Shown here: in pieces, positions 37,668 through 46,704 of the stretch
How positions within the stretch are numbered: position 1 is the first letter of the stretch
Layout of the letters: the number at the start of each line of letters is the position of its first letter
Origin: Sphingopyxis sp. LK2115
Lineage (GTDB): Bacteria; Pseudomonadota; Alphaproteobacteria; Sphingomonadales; Sphingomonadaceae
Assembly (NCBI RefSeq): GCF_014595975.1
Contig: NZ_JABWGQ010000015.1
Coordinates: forward strand, 97,084 to 161,083
DNA length: 64,000 nucleotides
Direction of reading: 5' to 3'
Position numbers and translations under genes: made by a program
Notes under the pieces: model-generated
The model's input: only the letters and a program-made list of their open reading frames with translations
What the model was told of the DNA's origin: nothing
Database searches by the model: none

Positions 37668-38873
37668 ATGACGCTTAACACCACCAGTCCTTGGCCCGCC
37701 GAGGCCGAAACCCTCCTCGACGATCTTGTCGACCTGCGCCGCGCGATCCACCGCGAACCCGAACTGGGCCTGCAAAATCCCAAGACGCTGGCAAAGATCA
37801 AGCAGGCCCTCGCCGGGCTGCCGCTTGAATTGCGCGAGGGACCGTCGACCACGGGGCTGGTCGCGATCCTGCGCGGCCCGGCCAACGGGCGCACGGTGCT
37901 GCTGCGCGGCGACATGGACGCGCTGCCGCTGGTCGAGGAAACGGGACTTGATTTCGCCTCCGAAACGGCTGGCGCGATGCACGCCTGCGGGCATGACACG
38001 CATGTCGCGATGCTCGTCGGCGCGGCCAAGCTGCTGTGCGCGGCGCGCGATCGCTTGCCCGGCACCGTCATGTTCATGTTCCAGCCGGGCGAGGAGGGAC
38101 ATCATGGCGCGCGCTTCATGCTGGAGGACGGGCTGATCGACCCGCTACCCGATGCGGCCTTCGCGCTCCACATCATGCCCAACGCGCCGCATGGGATTTT
38201 CGCGGGGCGCGCCGGGCCGCTGCTCGCTTCGTCCGATGTGCTGTCGATCACCGTCAAGGGCGCGGGCGGCCATGCGTCGATGCCGCACGATGCGGTCGAT
38301 CCGATCCCCGTCGCCTGCGCCATCGTCACCGCGATTCAGACGATGGTGACGCGCAGGGTTTCCGTTTTCGATCCCGCGGTCGTGACGATCGCAAAGATCG
38401 CGGCGGGGACGACGAACAATATCATTCCCGAAAGCGCCGCGATGCTCGGCACGATCCGCACCCTGTCGCCAGAGCGCCGGGCGATGGTGGCGCGCGAGCT
38501 GAAGCGCCTCGCCCCCGCGATCGCCGAAGCGCATGGCTGCACCGCCGAGGTCGCAATCGAGCAAGGTTTCCCCGTCACCATCTGCGACAGTCGCGCCGCC
38601 GCTTTCGGCCAGCGCGTCGTCGAGGATATGTTCGGCGAAGCGGCGTGGCTGACGATGGACAATCCGGTGATGGGCGCCGAGGATTTCGCCTACGTCCTCG
38701 AAAAGGTGCCCGGCGCGATGTTCTGGCTCGGCGCGAGCCAAGAGGGTAGCGACTGGCGCCAGTGCTGCGGCCTCCACAGCAACCGCATGATACTCGACGA
38801 AAAGGTGATGGCGCGCGGCGCGGCCTTGCACGCGGCGCTGGCCGAGCGGTTTTTGAATAAGGGGTTTGCGTAG
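37668..38873 (+). CDS. M20-family amidohydrolase (hippurate hydrolase-like)
   Basis: This is a 401-residue zinc amidohydrolase. It has LRRAIHREPELGLQ, LLRGDMDALPLVEETGL, the metal ligand motif HACGHDTHVAMLVGAA, FQPGEEGHHGARFMLEDG with the catalytic Glu, the dimerisation-domain GAGGHASMPHDAVDP and the late MGAEDFAYVL. These are the M20D family marks shared by hippurate hydrolases and IAA-amino acid hydrolases. Start at the ATG at 37668; upstream in-frame codons are Arg-rich and unrelated. The intergenic 82 bases after the membrane gene have no repeats. Confidence 0.92.
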   Translation: MTLNTTSPWPAEAETLLDDLVDLRRAIHREPELGLQNPKTLAKIKQALAGLPLELREGPSTTGLVAILRGPANGRTVLLRGDMDALPLVEETGLDFASETAGAMHACGHDTHVAMLVGAAKLLCAARDRLPGTVMFMFQPGEEGHHGARFMLEDGLIDPLPDAAFALHIMPNAPHGIFAGRAGPLLASSDVLSITVKGAGGHASMPHDAVDPIPVACAIVTAIQTMVTRRVSVFDPAVVTIAKIAAGTTNNIIPESAAMLGTIRTLSPERRAMVARELKRLAPAIAEAHGCTAEVAIEQGFPVTICDSRAAAFGQRVVEDMFGEAAWLTMDNPVMGAEDFAYVLEKVPGAMFWLGASQEGSDWRQCCGLHSNRMILDEKVMARGAALHAALAERFLNKGFA

Positions 38874-38914
38874 ATATATCTTACGCAAAGCCGCGAGATT
38901 TCCTTACGCCAACC

Positions 38915-40501
38915 TCATGGCACCAGCACCGTATCGACCGGCTCGGCCAGCATGCCGGGGTAATCGAGGGTATAGTGCAGCCCCCGGCTCTCCTTGCGGT
39001 GGAGCGCGCTCCGCACGATCAGTTCGGCGCACTGCAGCAGGTTCCTGAGCTCGATGAGGTCGGTCGTGACCCGGAAATGGCCGTAATAATCCTCGACTTC
39101 GTCGGTCATCATCTTGATGCGATGCTGCGCGCGCTCCAGCCTTTTCGTCGTGCGCACGATGCCGACATAGTTCCACATGAAGCGGCGGATTTCGGTCCAG
39201 TTCTGCTTGATGACGACCTCTTCGTCCGAATCGGTGACGCGGCTTTCGTCCCATGCGCGGATCGCGGGCGGCGGTTCGAGCTGGTCCCAGCGCGCGATGA
39301 TGTCCTTCGCTGCCGCGTCGCCGAACACGAAACATTCAAGGAGGCTGTTCGACGCGAGGCGGTTCGCGCCGTGCAGCCCGCTTTCGGTGCATTCGCCCGC
39401 CGCATAAAGGCCCGGCAGGTCGGTGCGGCCCGCCAGGTCGATCAGGATGCCGCCGCACGTATAATGCTGCGCGGGCACCACCGGGATCGGCTGCTTCGTC
39501 ATGTCGATGCCGAGGCCGAGCAGCTTTTCATGGATGTTGGGGAAATGCCCCGCGACGAAATCGGGATCCTGATGGCTGATGTCGAGGTGGACATAGTCGA
39601 GCCCGTAACGCTTGATCTGGTCGTCGTTCGCGCGCGCCACCACGTCGCGCGGTGCCAATTCGGCGCGCGGGTCGTAATCGGGCATGTAGCGGTGCCCGGT
39701 TTCGGGATGTTTCAAAATCCCGCCTTCGCCGCGCACGGCCTCGGTAATCAGGAAATTCTTGACCTCAAGGTTGAAGAGGCAGGTCGGGTGGAATTGCATC
39801 ATTTCCATGTTGCCGACGCGGCAGCCCGCACGCCACGCCATCGCGATGCCGTCGCCGGTCGCGCCCCTGGGCGCGGTCGAGAATTGATAGACGCGCCCGG
39901 CGCCGCCGCTGGCGAGGATCGTCGCGCGGCCGACATGCGCACGCACCTCGCCGGTCGCTTCGTCGAGCGCATAGACGCCCCAGACGCGTCCCGACCCCGA
40001 ATAGCGCGTCTCGTGCCGCCCGGTGATGAGGTCGATGCACGCCTGCCCCGGCAGCAGGGTGATGTTCGGATGCGCCTCGGCGGTCTTCAATAGCGCCGCC
40101 TGCACCGCCCAGCCCGTCGCGTCGTCAACATGGACGATGCGGCGGTGCGAATGCCCGCCCTCGCGCGTCAGGTGGAGCGCGCCTTGCTCCATGTTGAAGG
40201 GCACGCCCATCCGGGCGAGCCGCTCGATCGCCTGCGGCGCGTTTTCGATCACGAACTCGACCGTCTCGCGTCGGCTCAACCCCGCACCCGCGACCATCGT
40301 ATCCTCGATATGATTTTCGAACGTGTCGCCGGCGTCGAGCACCGCGGCGATGCCGCCCTGCGCCCATGCGGTCGAGCCGCCGATGAGACTGCCCTTGGCG
40401 AGCACGAGCACGCGGCAATGGTCGGCCAGGCTGATCGCGGCGGTCAGTCCGGCAGCGCCGGAGCCGACGATGATGACGTCGTGGGAAAATTGTTCGGCCA
40501 T
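38915..40501 (-). CDS. nadB: L-aspartate oxidase
   Basis: This is a 528-residue FAD enzyme that oxidises L-aspartate to iminoaspartate, the first step of NAD synthesis. The FAD motif is VIIVGSGAAGLTAA, with STAWAQGGIAAVLD, the substrate-binding REGGHSHRRIVHVDDATG, RGEGGILKHPETGHRYMP, TCGGILIDLAGRTDLPGLYAAGE, the HGANRLASNSLLE block and the C-terminal helical domain. No nadA or nadC is adjacent. The ATG at 40501 is used; a TTG just upstream would add one residue. Confidence 0.95.
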   Translation of the reverse strand: MAEQFSHDVIIVGSGAAGLTAAISLADHCRVLVLAKGSLIGGSTAWAQGGIAAVLDAGDTFENHIEDTMVAGAGLSRRETVEFVIENAPQAIERLARMGVPFNMEQGALHLTREGGHSHRRIVHVDDATGWAVQAALLKTAEAHPNITLLPGQACIDLITGRHETRYSGSGRVWGVYALDEATGEVRAHVGRATILASGGAGRVYQFSTAPRGATGDGIAMAWRAGCRVGNMEMMQFHPTCLFNLEVKNFLITEAVRGEGGILKHPETGHRYMPDYDPRAELAPRDVVARANDDQIKRYGLDYVHLDISHQDPDFVAGHFPNIHEKLLGLGIDMTKQPIPVVPAQHYTCGGILIDLAGRTDLPGLYAAGECTESGLHGANRLASNSLLECFVFGDAAAKDIIARWDQLEPPPAIRAWDESRVTDSDEEVVIKQNWTEIRRFMWNYVGIVRTTKRLERAQHRIKMMTDEVEDYYGHFRVTTDLIELRNLLQCAELIVRSALHRKESRGLHYTLDYPGMLAEPVDTVLVP

Positions 40502-40510
40502 CAAAACTCC

Positions 40511-40590
40511 GTTCGCATCGAGCGAAGTCGGGATGCCCCGCGACCTTGCCCTGTCCTTAGGGGTGTCTCGATTTCGCCCGGCACGAAGAG
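40511..40590. repeat. imperfect hairpin repeat, copy 1
   Basis: It begins with GTTCGCATCGAGCGAAGTCG and GGATGCC, a 27-base stretch identical to the copy at 59750-59776 except for one base. A right arm GGGTGTCTCGATTTCGCCCGG at 40560-40580 is approximately complementary to it. The element fills the 99-base gap between nadB and the ABC transporter gene. Confidence 0.75.
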
Positions 40591-40600
40591 AAGCCGGGGT

Positions 40601-41524
40601 TCACCCATTGGCCGCGCGCGTCAGATTGAGGAACACATCCTCAAGGTCGGCCTCGCGCGTCGACACGTCGACGATCCCGTGCCCCATGGCGTTGACCGCA
40701 GCGAGCACCTCGCCCGCATTGGTGCGGTCCTTGTTGTAATGGATGGCCAGCCCCCGTTCGCCCTCGCGCTCGACCTTGTCGAAAGCAGGGTGCGACGGCA
40801 GTTCGGTCACGTCCGCATCCAGGGTCACCACGACGATCTTTTCGCGCGCCATATCGACCAGCTCGCGCGTCGGCTTGTTCGCGATCAACCGGCCATGGTT
40901 GATGATCGCAATCCGGTCGCACAGCTCCTCGGCCTCTTCCAGATAGTGCGTCGTCAGCACCACCGTGACGCCGCGGTCGTTCAAGGACTGCACATAATCC
41001 CAAAGTTGCTGCCTGAGCTCGATGTCGACCCCCGCCGTGGGTTCGTCGAGAACGATGATCGGCGGCGAATGCACCATCGCCTTGGCGACGAGCAGGCGCC
41101 GCTTCATGCCCCCCGACAGCGTGCGCGCATAGGCGTCGCGCTTGTCGGACAGATGCACCGCGGCGAGCAGCTCGTCCGAAATGCGCCTCGCCCTCGGCAC
41201 GCCATAAAGCCCCGCCTGATTCTCCAGCGTCTCAAAGGGCGTGAAGAAAGGATCGAAGACGATCTCCTGCGGGACGATGCCAATGGAGTATTTGGCGTTT
41301 CTGGGATCGGCGTCGATGTCGAAGCCCCAGATGCTCGCATGGCCGCTGGTCTTGTTGACCAGCCCCGCCAGAATGTTGATCAGCGTCGACTTGCCCGCGC
41401 CATTGGGGCCGAGCAGCCCGAAAATCTCCCCCCGCGGCACGTCGAAACTGACCTTGTCGAGCGCCTGCTTGCCGCCGGCATAGATTTTCGAGACGGCGTC
41501 GATGCGGATCGCGGCTTCGGTCAT
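40601..41524 (-). CDS. ABC-2-type transporter ATP-binding protein
   Basis: This is a 307-residue ATPase with Walker A LLGPNGAGKSTLINIL, the signature LSGGMKRRLLVAK, Walker B PIIVLDEPTAGVD and the H-loop LTTHYLEEAEEL. A C-terminal domain follows, ending DVFLNLTRAANG. This organisation is typical of ABC-2 drug, antibiotic or polysaccharide exporters. No permease gene is adjacent, so the partner is encoded elsewhere. The start is the ATG at 41524 (MTEAAIRID); an ATG at 41536 would add MEAA. Confidence 0.92.
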   Translation of the reverse strand: MTEAAIRIDAVSKIYAGGKQALDKVSFDVPRGEIFGLLGPNGAGKSTLINILAGLVNKTSGHASIWGFDIDADPRNAKYSIGIVPQEIVFDPFFTPFETLENQAGLYGVPRARRISDELLAAVHLSDKRDAYARTLSGGMKRRLLVAKAMVHSPPIIVLDEPTAGVDIELRQQLWDYVQSLNDRGVTVVLTTHYLEEAEELCDRIAIINHGRLIANKPTRELVDMAREKIVVVTLDADVTELPSHPAFDKVEREGERGLAIHYNKDRTNAGEVLAAVNAMGHGIVDVSTREADLEDVFLNLTRAANG

Positions 41525-41625
41525 GGCCGCTTCCATAGCGGCGCGGCCGTGTCGACGAAAGGCGGCATTTGATACCGAACTTGCCGTTAACGATATATTG
41601 GAAACTCGCGGCTAGGAGCAGGGCT

Positions 41626-42186
41626 GTGAGGACCAGCCACATCTTTTGCCCGCTGCCCGTGCGGCGCGGCCTGACCGCCTTTGCGATTCTGATAGCGTCC
41701 GCGGCCGCACCGCCGGTTGCCGCGCAGACGGATACGCAGGCCGAGGCCGAAGCGATCGTGCTTCGTCCGCTTTCCTTCTTCAAGGTCAACGATCTCGACT
41801 TCGGCGACATCGTCCCGTCGGCGAGTGCGGGCACCGTGCGCATCCACCCCGACGGATCGCGCAGCCGCACCGGCGGCGTCACGCTGGCAGGCGATGGCGG
41901 CGAACCAGCGCGCTTTGCCGGGCTCGGCGGTTTCAACCGCCAGGTCAATATTTCGCTGGGATCGAACAGCATCTGGATCACCGGGCCGGGCACACGGATG
42001 CGCGTTCGCAATTTCGAGATTGGCAGCACGCCGACCGCGATCCTTTCGACTTCCCCCACACGCTTTCGGATCACCTCGCCACTGGGCAACTATAATTTCC
42101 CGGTCGGCGCGACGCTCGAGGTGGGGGCGAACCAAGCGCCGGGCGAATATAGCGGCACCTTTTCGATTACGCTCAACTATCTCTAG
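41626..42186 (+). CDS. exported DUF4402 protein 1
   Basis: This is a 186-residue secreted protein with a signal peptide (RRGLTAFAILIASAAAPPVAAQ). The DUF4402 beta-sandwich follows, with its conserved opening VLRPLSFFKVNDLDFGDIVPS, the FNRQVNISLGS middle strand and the C-terminal GEYSGTFSITLNYL. The GTG start at 41626 follows AGGAGC by 7 bases. DUF4402 proteins of Gram-negative bacteria are thought to be surface or pilus-like subunits; the role here is unknown. A close relative lies at 42613-43170 after a small zinc-finger gene. Confidence 0.85.
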   Translation: MRTSHIFCPLPVRRGLTAFAILIASAAAPPVAAQTDTQAEAEAIVLRPLSFFKVNDLDFGDIVPSASAGTVRIHPDGSRSRTGGVTLAGDGGEPARFAGLGGFNRQVNISLGSNSIWITGPGTRMRVRNFEIGSTPTAILSTSPTRFRITSPLGNYNFPVGATLEVGANQAPGEYSGTFSITLNYL

Positions 42187-42324
42187 ATTTTCTGTGGGGG
42201 GACGACGGCACCGGGGGACCACGGGCACCCGGACGGGGGCTTGCACCGGTGCCGTCATAGTCCTCCCCACGCGATGCGCGCAGCCGATTGCCCAGCCTTC
42301 GCGCGCTTGCTATGGGCGCCGTCG

Positions 42325-42522
42325 ATGACCCAGCCCGCACCCGAAACCATCCGCACCCCCAGGACACGCATCGCCTGCGACGGCACCGGCGACGGCCTCG
42401 CCGATGCGGCGCTTGGCCATCCGCGTGTCTGGCTCGAAATCGACCCGGACACCGGCTTTGTCGATTGCGGCTATTGCGACCGCCGCTTCATCCTGATCGG
42501 CGGGGTCGCCGACCAGGCCTGA
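42325..42522 (+). CDS. zf-CHCC zinc-finger protein (NDUFS6-like)
   Basis: This is a 65-residue cytoplasmic protein whose ACDGTG, GHPRVWLEID and VDCGYCDRRFIL blocks supply Cys/His/Cys/Cys ligands. It matches the zf-CHCC domain of NDUFS6, the zinc-binding accessory subunit of complex I kept by alphaproteobacteria. With the NDUFA12-like gene at 10726 this is the second complex I accessory subunit in the window. A 7-base hairpin (GGTAAAG/CTTTACC) at 42532-42550 follows the stop. The start is the ATG at 42325 as the upstream ORF extension is basic and dissimilar. Confidence 0.8.
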   Translation: MTQPAPETIRTPRTRIACDGTGDGLADAALGHPRVWLEIDPDTGFVDCGYCDRRFILIGGVADQA

Positions 42523-42612
42523 TGGCCCAAGGGTAAAGACCCGCTTTACCAAAGCTGTGCATCACCGATGAACGCGCCGCTGGCATATTTGTGTCAGACA
42601 GGAGCAGAATCG

Positions 42613-43170
42613 GTGGGGATTCAAGGGACCAGGATTTTTGACAGGGCACGCTATATCCTGTCGGTCGCCGTTCTGGCCGCAACGGGCGCCATGTCGCCCG
42701 TTCCGGCAGCAGCGGCGAATGGCAACGCGATCGCCAACGCCGCGGTCGTCCGGCCGAACACGCTCATCAAGACCGACGATCTCGATTTCGGAACGCTGGT
42801 CAGTGGTCCGACGGGCGGGACGGTGACGGTCAACCCCGTCACCAACGCGCGCACCACTGGCGGCGGCGTCACGCCGGTCGGCGGCGGTGCGCATCGCGCG
42901 GCGTTTGTGGGGACCGGCGGACGGCTGCTGATCTTCGTATCGGGCAGCACGTCGGTCACGCTGACACGCGCGGGCGGCGGCGCGGCGCCGATGACCGCCA
43001 GCCTCGTCCGCGCCGCGACGACCAGCGGCGGCGGCGTCGCCCTGCTCGGCGCGACCTTGCTGCCCAGCGGGGTGCAGACCTATTATATCGGCGGCACGCT
43101 GACCGTGCCTGCCAACCAGCCGCCGGGCGATTACAGCGGGACGTTCACATTGACGGTCAATTATCTCTAG
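42613..43170 (+). CDS. exported DUF4402 protein 2
   Basis: This is a 185-residue relative of the product at 41626. A signal peptide (RARYILSVAVLAATGAMSPVPAAA) is followed by VVRPNTLIKTDDLDFGTLVS and a C-terminal GDYSGTFTLTVNYL, both aligning with the first copy. The mid-region is richer in Gly and Thr. The GTG start at 42613 follows AGGAGC with the same 7-base spacing as the first copy. The duplication across a small unrelated gene suggests the intervening zinc finger was captured between two paralogues. Confidence 0.83.
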   Translation: MGIQGTRIFDRARYILSVAVLAATGAMSPVPAAAANGNAIANAAVVRPNTLIKTDDLDFGTLVSGPTGGTVTVNPVTNARTTGGGVTPVGGGAHRAAFVGTGGRLLIFVSGSTSVTLTRAGGGAAPMTASLVRAATTSGGGVALLGATLLPSGVQTYYIGGTLTVPANQPPGDYSGTFTLTVNYL

Positions 43171-43234
43171 TCAGGGTCCGGGCCGAACCCGAACAGCCTT
43201 TGCGCCCACGGCGCGACGTCCCTATATCGGTTCG

Positions 43235-44677
43235 ATGACAAGCCCGACCGACCCCCGCCGCTTCCTCTACCGCGCCGATGCGCTCGACCCCGATCTTGCG
43301 CAAAAACTTGCGCGCGAGGCCTTGGCCAAGGCCGATGATGGTGAACTTTACCTGCAATATCGCGCGACCGAGAGTTTCGGCTTTGACGACGGGCGGCTCA
43401 AGACTGCCGATTATTCGACCGACGCGGGCTTTGGCCTGCGCGCCGTGTCGGGGGAGATGACGGGCTTTGCCCACGCCAGCGACATCAGCGCCGGGGCGAT
43501 CCGCCGCGCCGCGGAGACGCTTGCCTTGCTCGATCCGGCGAAACAGGCGCCCGCAGGTCCACCGCCGCGCACCAACCGCCATCTCTATGACGAGGCGAAT
43601 CCGCTCGACCTCATCCCCTTTGCAAAGAAGGTCGCGCTGTGCCAGCAGGTCGACGCCGCCGCCCGCGCGCGCGATCCGCGCGTCGTGCAGGTATCGGTCG
43701 CGCTCGCGGGCAGCTGGTCGGTGGTCGAGATCGTCCGCGCCGACGGCTTCCTCGCAACCGACATCCGCCCGCTCGTCCGCCTCAACGTCTCGATCGTGGT
43801 CGAAGAAAATGGGCGGCGCGAAAGCGGCTATTTCGGCCTTGGCGGCCGCTACATGTACGATCATCTCTTCGCGGAAGCGCAGTGGAACCGCGCGATCGAC
43901 GAAGCGCTCGCCCAAGCGCTCGCCAACCTGCGCGCGGTCGACGCGCCCGCGGGGGAATTGACCGTGCTGCTTGGCCCCGGCTGGCCCGGCGTGCTGCTCC
44001 ACGAAGCGGTGGGCCACGGACTCGAAGGCGATTTCAATCGCAAGGGCACCAGCGCCTTTTCGGGACGAATCGGGGAACGCGTCGCCGCGCCCGGCGTCAC
44101 CGTGGTCGACGACGGCGCGATGGAGAGCCCCGTCGGCGGCGGCCGCCGCGGCTCGCTCAGCATCGACGACGAAGGCACGCCGACGGGCGAAACGGTGCTG
44201 ATCGAGGACGGCATTTTGAAGGGCTATATGCAGGACCGCCTCAACGCGCGGCTGATGGGGGTCGAACCCACCGGCAACGGCCGCCGCGAAAGTTTCGCGC
44301 ATGCACCGATGCCGCGCATGACCAACACCTTCATGCGGGGTGGCGAGGATGATCCCGCCGAACTGCTGAGCCGCGTCAAGACCGGCATCTTTGCCAAGAG
44401 CTTCGGCGGCGGACAGGTCGACATCGTGTCGGGCAAGTTCGTCTTTTCCTGCACCGAGGCGTACAAGATCGAGAATGGCAAGCTGGGCGATCCGATCAAG
44501 GGCGCAACGTTGATCGGCGACGGGCCGAGCGTGCTGACCAGAGTGATCGGTATCGGCAATGATATGGCGATCGACGAAGGCATAGGCGTGTGCGGCAAGG
44601 CGGGCCAGAGCGTCCCCGCGGGCGTCGGCCAGCCGACCTTGCTGGTGAGCGGACTGACCGTCGGCGGGACGGCGTAG
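43235..44677 (+). CDS. tldD: metalloprotease TldD
   Basis: This is a 480-residue zinc metallopeptidase of the TldD/PmbA family. It has the HEAVGHGLEGDF zinc motif (HExxxH) and the second-ligand region late in the protein (FSCTEAYKIENGKLG). Typical blocks are LYLQYRATESFGFDDGRLK, FGLRAVSGEMTGFAHASD and MENPVGGG-like DDGAMESPVGGGRRGS. TldD acts with PmbA/TldE in proteolytic maturation of modified peptides such as microcin B17 and in CcdA turnover. No pmbA is adjacent. Confidence 0.96.
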   Translation: MTSPTDPRRFLYRADALDPDLAQKLAREALAKADDGELYLQYRATESFGFDDGRLKTADYSTDAGFGLRAVSGEMTGFAHASDISAGAIRRAAETLALLDPAKQAPAGPPPRTNRHLYDEANPLDLIPFAKKVALCQQVDAAARARDPRVVQVSVALAGSWSVVEIVRADGFLATDIRPLVRLNVSIVVEENGRRESGYFGLGGRYMYDHLFAEAQWNRAIDEALAQALANLRAVDAPAGELTVLLGPGWPGVLLHEAVGHGLEGDFNRKGTSAFSGRIGERVAAPGVTVVDDGAMESPVGGGRRGSLSIDDEGTPTGETVLIEDGILKGYMQDRLNARLMGVEPTGNGRRESFAHAPMPRMTNTFMRGGEDDPAELLSRVKTGIFAKSFGGGQVDIVSGKFVFSCTEAYKIENGKLGDPIKGATLIGDGPSVLTRVIGIGNDMAIDEGIGVCGKAGQSVPAGVGQPTLLVSGLTVGGTA

Positions 44678-44739
44678 AGCCGATAATCTTTCGCCATGCC
44701 GGACTTGACCCGCCATCCAGGCAGCGGCAGCGTCGCGGA

Positions 44740-44758
44740 CCCCGGATCAGGTCCGGGG
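44740..44758. repeat. short palindrome CCCCGGA-TCAGG-TCCGGGG
   Basis: Perfect 7-base arms lie in the tldD to 44891 gap. Together with the GCCGGACTTGACCCGCCATCC sequence just upstream it resembles the inner part of the element at 14250-14320. Confidence 0.65.
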
Positions 44759-44890
44759 TGACGAGATTGGGTTTTGCTTCCTGTGACCGCCTTCACTTGG
44801 CGTTCGCCCGTTCCGCGCATATAAAAGCCAGACAAGAACAGCTTTCGGTCGCATCATCCGCGGGAGCACCCCCGCAACAGGGAGGTTTGC

Positions 44891-46126
44891 ATGCGTTCGA
44901 GTCTGCGTTTCGTCTCCGTCGCCGCCATCGCCGCGATGCTCGCCGCCGTTCCGGGGTCGGCGCAAAAAACCACCGGCCCCAGGGAACGCTATGAAATGGA
45001 CGTTGCGACCGCGTCGGGCTTCGCCGCGATGACCGCGGGCGGACGCAAGCCCGGCGTCGGCGGGATGATGGGGATGATGTTCGGCGGCGGCCCCGAAAAT
45101 CAGGTCGCGCGCACGATCGAACTGCGCCTGGGATCGTCCCAGCCGCCGACCAGGCCGCCTGTCCGTGCCGATCATTTTTTCCCGCCGCAGGCCAGGCTCG
45201 GCGCGTCGCTGCCGCTGTGGGGGCCGGAGCCGGGCCAGCCGCGCCCGCGCGAGGACGGCAACGAGATGCCGGACAATGTCGAGCGTCCGAAGGGCCGCCT
45301 GCTTCTTTATTGGGGTTGCGGCGCCAAGGCCGGGCCGGGCCAGCCCGTTGTGATCGACTTTGCCAAGGTCGCGGCGGGGCAGATGCCGCCCAATCTGTTC
45401 ACCACCGCCGTGCCGCGCATCCGCGAGGTGATGGCGTCGAACAGCGCTTCCTATGCCGACTGGCCGAACCGTAAATCGTCGAAAGCCGTGCCGGGCGACA
45501 GTTCGCTGCTCGGCGCACACCGCATCGCGGGCAATGTCGGGCCAGAGATCAATTTTACGCTGACGCAGGATTATATGCCCGCACTGAATGCCTCGACCGC
45601 GATGCAGAGCGACGGATCGGTGATGATCCGCTGGAACGCGCTCCAGCCTGCGACCGGCTATGTCGCCTGGGCGTTCGGCGGCATGGACCGCGGCGGCGGC
45701 AATGCCGATATGGTGTGGTGGACCAGCAGTGCGTCGCAGCATTTCGGCGGCGGGCTGTGGGACTGGCTGCCCCCTGCGACGGTCGCCCGGCTCGTCGCGC
45801 AAAAAATCGTGATGCCGCCCGCCCAGACGAGCTGCCAGATCCCCGCCGAGGTCAAGAAGGCGTCGGGCGAAATGATGTTCGGCAACCTCAACGCCTTTGG
45901 CCCCGAAGCGAGCTTCGCCTATCCGCCCAAACCCGCAGGCAGCGCGGTCTGGAACATCGACTGGACAGCGAAGGTCCGCTTTCGCTCGCACACCATGCTG
46001 ATGATCGGCGCCGATTTCGGCGGAATGGGCGGGATGAACGGTGACAGCGATGCACCCGCCGAAAAGCCGAAGAAAAAGAGGTGCAGGGGCCCGCTTGGCA
46101 TCCCTCTCCCCGACGGGGCGTGCTGA
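44891..46126 (+). CDS. exported hypothetical protein, sphingomonad type
   Basis: This is a 411-residue protein with a signal peptide (SSLRFVSVAAIAAMLAAVPGSAQ) after a GGGAGG ribosome site. The mature part has MMGMMFGGGPENQVART, a LLYWGCGAKAGPGQPVVIDF block, AFGGMDRGGGNADMVWWTSS, SCQIPAEVKKASGEMMFGNL and a Met/Gly-rich region near the C-terminus, then a basic tail (KPKKKRCRG). Four Cys suggest disulfides or metal binding in the periplasm. I recognise no domain. It may be specific to sphingomonads; function unknown. Confidence 0.8.
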   Translation: MRSSLRFVSVAAIAAMLAAVPGSAQKTTGPRERYEMDVATASGFAAMTAGGRKPGVGGMMGMMFGGGPENQVARTIELRLGSSQPPTRPPVRADHFFPPQARLGASLPLWGPEPGQPRPREDGNEMPDNVERPKGRLLLYWGCGAKAGPGQPVVIDFAKVAAGQMPPNLFTTAVPRIREVMASNSASYADWPNRKSSKAVPGDSSLLGAHRIAGNVGPEINFTLTQDYMPALNASTAMQSDGSVMIRWNALQPATGYVAWAFGGMDRGGGNADMVWWTSSASQHFGGGLWDWLPPATVARLVAQKIVMPPAQTSCQIPAEVKKASGEMMFGNLNAFGPEASFAYPPKPAGSAVWNIDWTAKVRFRSHTMLMIGADFGGMGGMNGDSDAPAEKPKKKRCRGPLGIPLPDGAC

Positions 46127-46206
46127 TCGCGCGGTCAGCGCCCGTTCACACCCGCTGCGCTAAACGAATCGGCGGTAGGGCCATGTTTGTAGACAGGAGT
46201 CGAACC

Positions 46207-46605
46207 ATGCGTCATCTGATCCGGGCGCTGATCGCCGCCGCCGCGCTCGCGGCCACGCCCGCCGCCGCAGCCGAAAAACCCGACCCCGAAGCCAGGCTCG
46301 CCAGGCTGCTCGAAGGCCGCGTCGCGGGCGAACCGCAAAAATGCATCACGCTGTCGAACGTCAGCAGTTCGCAAGTAATCGACGAAACCGCGATCGTTTA
46401 TCGCATCGGCAGCACCCTCTGGGTCAATCGCCCCGAAGGCGGGGCGGAGTCGCTCGACGATGACGATATTCTCGTCACCAGGACGATCGGCAGCCAGCTG
46501 TGCAATATCGACACCATCGAATTGCGCGATCGCAGCAGCCGGATGTATGCCGGTTTCGTCTCGCTCGGCGATTTCATTCCCTATCGGCGTCCAGCGACCA
46601 GATAG
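46207..46605 (+). CDS. small exported hypothetical protein
   Basis: This is a 132-residue protein with a signal peptide (RHLIRALIAAAALAATPAAAA). The mature domain begins PDPEARLARLLEGRVAGEPQKCITL and continues AIVYRIGSTLWVNRPEGGAESL and RTIGSQLCNIDTIELRDRSSRM. Two Cys are probably disulfide-bonded. AGGAG lies 7 bases before the ATG. The compact beta-rich sequence is recognisable in sphingomonads but without a known function. Confidence 0.78.
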   Translation: MRHLIRALIAAAALAATPAAAAEKPDPEARLARLLEGRVAGEPQKCITLSNVSSSQVIDETAIVYRIGSTLWVNRPEGGAESLDDDDILVTRTIGSQLCNIDTIELRDRSSRMYAGFVSLGDFIPYRRPATR

Positions 46606-46704
46606 CCCGGTTCCGGCATCGCGGGCGCAGCAGACCGAAGGCGGCCGCAGGCGAACCAATCCAGGGTTGTGCAAACCGCTCGGCTTTGCTTCGCTGCGGT
46701 CGCC

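Noticed and set aside
40130..41572. 480-residue ORF antisense to nadB and the ABC ATPase
   Set aside because: It spans two well-identified genes and the repeat between them; no motif supports it.
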